From an uncultured Lachnospiraceae bacterium (GTDB taxonomy: Bacteria; Bacillota; Clostridia; Lachnospirales; Lachnospiraceae): a stretch of DNA of 64,000 bases. The notes beneath the pieces were generated by a model. The model saw only the letters and a program-made list of their open reading frames with translations, did no database searches and was not told where the DNA came from. This document shows positions 61,136 to 64,000 of the stretch, one piece after another (positions within the stretch are counted from its first letter, which is position 1; every line of letters starts with the position of its first letter). Location: positions 62,001 through 126,000 of the forward strand of contig CAJUST010000001.1 in assembly GCA_910589105.1 (NCBI GenBank), given 5' to 3'. Both the position numbers and the translations under genes were made by a program.

Positions 61136-61816
61136 ATGGGGAAAGGGCTTTTTATTACGGGCACTGGCACAGATGTTGGAAAGACATATGTTTCCGCTTT
61201 GATTGTAAAAAAACTGCGGGACGCTGGTTTTCGCAGTGGCTATTTTAAAGCGGCGGCCAGCGGCAGCCAAAGAACCCAAAGTGGTCTGGCGCCGGAAGAT
61301 GCGGAATATGTAAAGGCTGTTGCGGGGATTGGCGGGAAGCTGTCTGAAATGGTTCCATATGCGTATGAACATGCGTATTCTCCGCATTTGGCGGCTCAGA
61401 TTGAGGGGAATCCGGTGGAAATGGACGTTGTCTGTGGGAAATATGAAGCTATGTTGGAACGGTATGAGTATGTGACTGTGGAAGGCAGTGGAGGAATTGT
61501 CTGTCCGATTCGTTTTGACACGCAGGTGATTTTACTGGAAGATGTGATAAAGAAACTGAACCTTGGCGTTTTGGCTGTTGCAGATTCAGGGCTTGGGGCG
61601 ATTAATCGGAGTGTCTTGACGGTGAGTTATTTAAGGAGCAGGGAAATAGAGGTGAAGGGGATTGTATTGAATCGTTTTCGGGACAGCATTGTGGAAATGG
61701 ATAATAGGAAGATGATCGAGTATCTGACAGGCGTTCCGGTAGTGGCTGCCTTGCGTGAAGGTGAAATGTGTCTGGATATTGGGATAGAGAGGCTGGCGGG
61801 ATTTTATGACGAATGA
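61136..61816 (+). CDS. bioD: Dethiobiotin synthetase
   Basis: 226 residues. FITGTGTDVGKTYVSALIV is the P-loop signature of BioD; FKAAASGSQ, HAYSPHLAAQIE and VEGSGGIVCPI follow. It carboxylates DAPA to dethiobiotin using ATP. The stop (61816) overlaps the start of the next gene. Confidence 0.94.
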   Translation: MGKGLFITGTGTDVGKTYVSALIVKKLRDAGFRSGYFKAAASGSQRTQSGLAPEDAEYVKAVAGIGGKLSEMVPYAYEHAYSPHLAAQIEGNPVEMDVVCGKYEAMLERYEYVTVEGSGGIVCPIRFDTQVILLEDVIKKLNLGVLAVADSGLGAINRSVLTVSYLRSREIEVKGIVLNRFRDSIVEMDNRKMIEYLTGVPVVAALREGEMCLDIGIERLAGFYDE

Positions 61817-62282
61817 ACGGGGGGATTCGGTTAAAAAACTTGTAACGGACGGTATGCTGGCGGCGGTTCTGCTGGTTACGGGAATGTTTAAAATCCCATC
61901 GTTTCTACCGGGCGCGGAATTTCAGATTTCGGCTCCGTTTGCGGTGGCGGTTGCAAAGATTTTGGGATTTAAAAGGTATCTTATGATTGGCCTTGCGGCA
62001 AGTGTCTGTGGGTTTGCGGTTGGCGCGCAAAATTTGTTAAATATCATGGTTGCCATGGTTTACAGAGTTGTAGTTGGACTTTTGCTGGATCTGTTTCCAG
62101 ACAGCAAAGCCGCGGTGGCGCTTTGCGGGCCTTGCGGCACGTTTGTTTCCAGACTTTTGCTGGCGCAGGTTTTGGGCGTTGACTGGGTTCTGTTGGTTTT
62201 GTATGCGCTTCCGGGCATGGCGTTTACGGCGGTTTTGGCTCCGGTGTTTATAAAAGCGGGAAGGAGGTTTGGTTTGCAATGA
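61806..62282 (+). CDS. Small integral membrane protein, ECF transporter S-component-like
   Basis: 158 residues with four or five hydrophobic helices (LAAVLLVTGMF; YLMIGLAASVCGF; a central MVYRVVVGLLLDLF; LLVLYALPGMAFTAVLA). IPSFLPGAEFQISAPFAVAV near residue 30 is the kind of motif found in substrate-binding ECF components. It lies between bioD and bioA, overlapping both, so uptake of biotin or a precursor such as pimelate is plausible, but it is not a standard BioY. Confidence 0.6.
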   Translation: MTNERGDSVKKLVTDGMLAAVLLVTGMFKIPSFLPGAEFQISAPFAVAVAKILGFKRYLMIGLAASVCGFAVGAQNLLNIMVAMVYRVVVGLLLDLFPDSKAAVALCGPCGTFVSRLLLAQVLGVDWVLLVLYALPGMAFTAVLAPVFIKAGRRFGLQ

Positions 62283-63634
62283 AGATGCAAGAGGATTTTG
62301 CAAAGAGGGATTTAAGGCATATTTGGCATCCATGTTCGCAGATGAAGGATTATGAAGAACTTCCCCCAATGATTATTGATCATGGGAAGGGCGTTTATTT
62401 ATACGATGTGAACGGAAAGGAGTATATGGATATTGTAAGCTCTTGGTGGTGTAATCTGCTGGGGCATTGTAATCCTAAGATAAATGAAAGCATAAAACGG
62501 CAGTTGGACAAGTTAGAGCATGTGATTTTCGCAAATTTTTCACATGAACCGGCGATCCGGCTTTGTGAGGAATTAAAAGAGGAGCTTCCGGAAGGATTAG
62601 AAAAATTCCATTTTTCGGACAATGGTTCTGGGGCGGTGGAGTGCGCGCTTAAGATGGCGTTTCAATACCAGTATCAGACGGGGAATCCGCAGAAGAAAAA
62701 GTTTATGTGCTTTACGGATGCGTATCATGGAGAGACGATTGGGGCGCTGTCTGTCGGATGCATGGATTTGTATGCAAAAATTTATCAGCCGATGCTTATG
62801 GATACGATTCGGGTACAGGCGCCGGACTGTTACCGCTGCCCTTTTGGGTTAAACAGGGATTGTTGTAATGCGGAGTGTTTTGTATATGCAGAAGAAGCGT
62901 TTGAACGGTATGGGAACGAGGTCTGCGCAATGATTGTGGAGCCGCTGCTTCAGGGCAGCGCGGGCATGAGGATTTACCCGCCTGTATATTTAAAGAAATT
63001 AAGGGAGCTGTGCAATCAGTATCACACGCTTTTAATTGCAGATGAGATTGCGACCGGATTTGGAAGAACCGGAAAAATGTTTGCATTTTCCCATGCGCAG
63101 GTCAGCCCAGACATTATGTGTATTTCGAAAGGGCTTACGGGCGGGTATCTGCCCATGGCGATAACGGTTACAACGGATAGGGTTTATCAGGCGTTTTACG
63201 CAGATTATAATGAAGGAAAGGCATTTTTGCACAGCCATACCTATAGTGGGAATCCGCTGGGGTGTTCTGCGGCTCTGGCGGTATTGGATATTTTCCGTAC
63301 AGAGCCGGTTTTGGAACGCGCGGCAAAACGCGCGGCATACTTGGGGAAAAGGCTTTTGGAGGAGTTCGGCGAATCTGTGAATATCGGGGAAATCCGCCAC
63401 ATCGGTTTGATTCATGCGATGGAGCTGACGCCAGACCGCAGGACGAAAGCGCAATATCCGGCAGAATTTAGGGCAGGGTATCAAGTGTATCAAAAGGCAT
63501 TAGAAAAGGGGCTGATTTTAAGGCCGCTTGGGAATGTGATTTATTTTAATCCGCCGCTTGTGATAAATGAAGATGAGATTGACAGGGCGGTTCGGGTGTG
63601 TAAGGAATGTTTGGCGTTTTTGCATAGGTTTTAG
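62279..63634 (+). CDS. bioA: Adenosylmethionine-8-amino-7-oxononanoate aminotransferase
   Basis: 451 residues of class III aminotransferase. RHIWHPCSQMKDYE is the BioA start; YMDIVSSWWCNLLGHCNP, FSDNGSGAVECALKMAFQY, DAYHGETIGALSVG, IADEIATGFGRTG and CISKGLTGGYLP (PLP Lys at about 284) are the family blocks. A Cys-rich insertion (CYRCPFGLNRDCCNAEC) sits near residue 185. The start overlaps the membrane-protein stop in ATGA; GGAGG lies 10 nt upstream. Confidence 0.94.
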   Translation: MKMQEDFAKRDLRHIWHPCSQMKDYEELPPMIIDHGKGVYLYDVNGKEYMDIVSSWWCNLLGHCNPKINESIKRQLDKLEHVIFANFSHEPAIRLCEELKEELPEGLEKFHFSDNGSGAVECALKMAFQYQYQTGNPQKKKFMCFTDAYHGETIGALSVGCMDLYAKIYQPMLMDTIRVQAPDCYRCPFGLNRDCCNAECFVYAEEAFERYGNEVCAMIVEPLLQGSAGMRIYPPVYLKKLRELCNQYHTLLIADEIATGFGRTGKMFAFSHAQVSPDIMCISKGLTGGYLPMAITVTTDRVYQAFYADYNEGKAFLHSHTYSGNPLGCSAALAVLDIFRTEPVLERAAKRAAYLGKRLLEEFGESVNIGEIRHIGLIHAMELTPDRRTKAQYPAEFRAGYQVYQKALEKGLILRPLGNVIYFNPPLVINEDEIDRAVRVCKECLAFLHRF

Positions 63635-63650
63635 GGAAAAGTTGAAATAT

Positions 63651-63682
63651 TTACTGTAATCTTTGGATAAATCTGTTATAAT
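63651..63682 (+). promoter_or_regulatory. Extended -10 promoter of the rightmost gene
   Basis: TGTTATAAT (63674-63682) is an extended -10. A TTACTG at 63651 is the nearest -35 candidate, with a 20-bp spacer, so the extended -10 probably dominates. It lies 36 bp before ATG 63718. Confidence 0.55.
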
Positions 63683-63717
63683 GTGAGTATCATTATTTAC
63701 AGATTGGAGGACTTTAA

Positions 63718-64000
63718 ATGAACAAACCGGTATTGGTTGTGATGGCGGCTGGCATGGGCAGCCGTTATGGAGGATTAAAGCAGATGGACCCGATGGACGA
63801 TGCGGGACATGTTATCTTGGATTTTTCGGTTTATGATGCGATGTTGGCGGGGTTTGAAAAAGTGATTTTCATTATTAAAAAGGAAAATGAGGCTGTTTTC
63901 AAAGAGTGCGTCGGCGATCGCATTGCAAAGCGTATTCAGGTGGAGTATGCGTATCAGGAGCTTACAGCGCTTCCGGAAGGGTTTGAATTGCCGGAGGGAA
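63718..64000 (+). CDS. Sugar-nucleotidyltransferase-like protein, 3' truncated by the window
   Basis: The first 94 codons are seen, after TTGGAGG. LVVMAAGMGSRYGGLKQMDP is a nucleotidyltransferase N-terminus with the GxGSR loop, and VIFIIKKENEAVF the next strand. It resembles the stand-alone NTP-transferase proteins common in Firmicutes. It has its own promoter and is separate from the biotin operon. Substrate unknown. Confidence 0.8.
   Translation, partial: MNKPVLVVMAAGMGSRYGGLKQMDPMDDAGHVILDFSVYDAMLAGFEKVIFIIKKENEAVFKECVGDRIAKRIQVEYAYQELTALPEGFELPEG

Noticed and set aside
1..64000. CRISPR arrays, tRNA or rRNA genes, insertion sequences, phage genes
   Set aside because: None of the expected repeats, conserved RNA motifs or transposase/integrase sequences were seen by reading; a dedicated RNA scan was not possible.

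Overview
The window looks like a chromosomal segment of a motile, AT-rich Clostridia, most probably Lachnospiraceae-like. This rests on a Maf-type flagellin glycosyltransferase at the left edge, sigma-D (sigma-28)-like promoters, strong AGGAGG-type ribosome sites, an FMN-riboswitch rib operon and a Firmicute BirA-type operator before a BioW-BioF fusion. No rRNA, tRNA, CRISPR array, insertion sequence or phage gene was seen.

Layout. 1-54262 is one large nucleotide-sugar and glycosyltransfer island, probably for flagellin glycosylation. 1-1569 is the 3' part of maf. 1650-3771 (minus) is epimerase-gmhB-gmhA. 4382-13237 (plus) is a glycosyltransferase, two radical SAM/SPASM enzymes, a split transketolase, an HldE-like two-domain enzyme with reversed domain order and a B12-binding radical SAM enzyme. 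13255-19669 (minus) is epimerase, TPP enzyme, radical SAM, epimerase, a frameshifted GT2 and a hexapeptide acyltransferase. 19840-54262 (plus) starts with two paralogous GT2 genes and a second epimerase, then pseB, three copies of an unrecognised protein family, a second radical SAM and a second TPP enzyme. Methyltransferases, a reductase and the rest of the pseudaminic acid pathway (cytidylyltransferase, pseI, pseG, pseC, pseH) follow. The island ends with CDP-hexose genes (rfbF x2, rfbG, rfbH), a complete legionaminic acid pathway (legH, legI, legG, legF, ptmE, legB, legC) and a small helical protein. 54517-59033 holds an XRE regulator and FMN riboswitch-ribD-ribE-ribBA-ribH. 59107-63634 is a biotin operon (BirA site, bioWF, bioD, membrane protein, bioA). 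A nucleotidyltransferase gene runs off the right edge.

How it works together. The island can supply at least four activated sugar classes: an NDP-heptose (with its own transketolase to make sedoheptulose 7-phosphate), CMP-pseudaminic acid, CMP-legionaminic acid via GDP intermediates, and a CDP-3,6-dideoxyhexose. Two YerE-like TPP enzymes could add a two-carbon branch to the last.

Most notable signal. Four poly-G tracts (9, 9, 13 and 9 G) lie in the island. The tract at 35869-35877 switches a methyltransferase out of frame; an intact tandem paralogue shows what the in-frame product would look like. Two other tracts sit just downstream of sigma-D-like promoters, in or beside 37-codon reading frames followed by terminator-like hairpins. 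Together they look like a multi-locus phase-variation system for the surface glycan of a Gram-positive gut-type bacterium.
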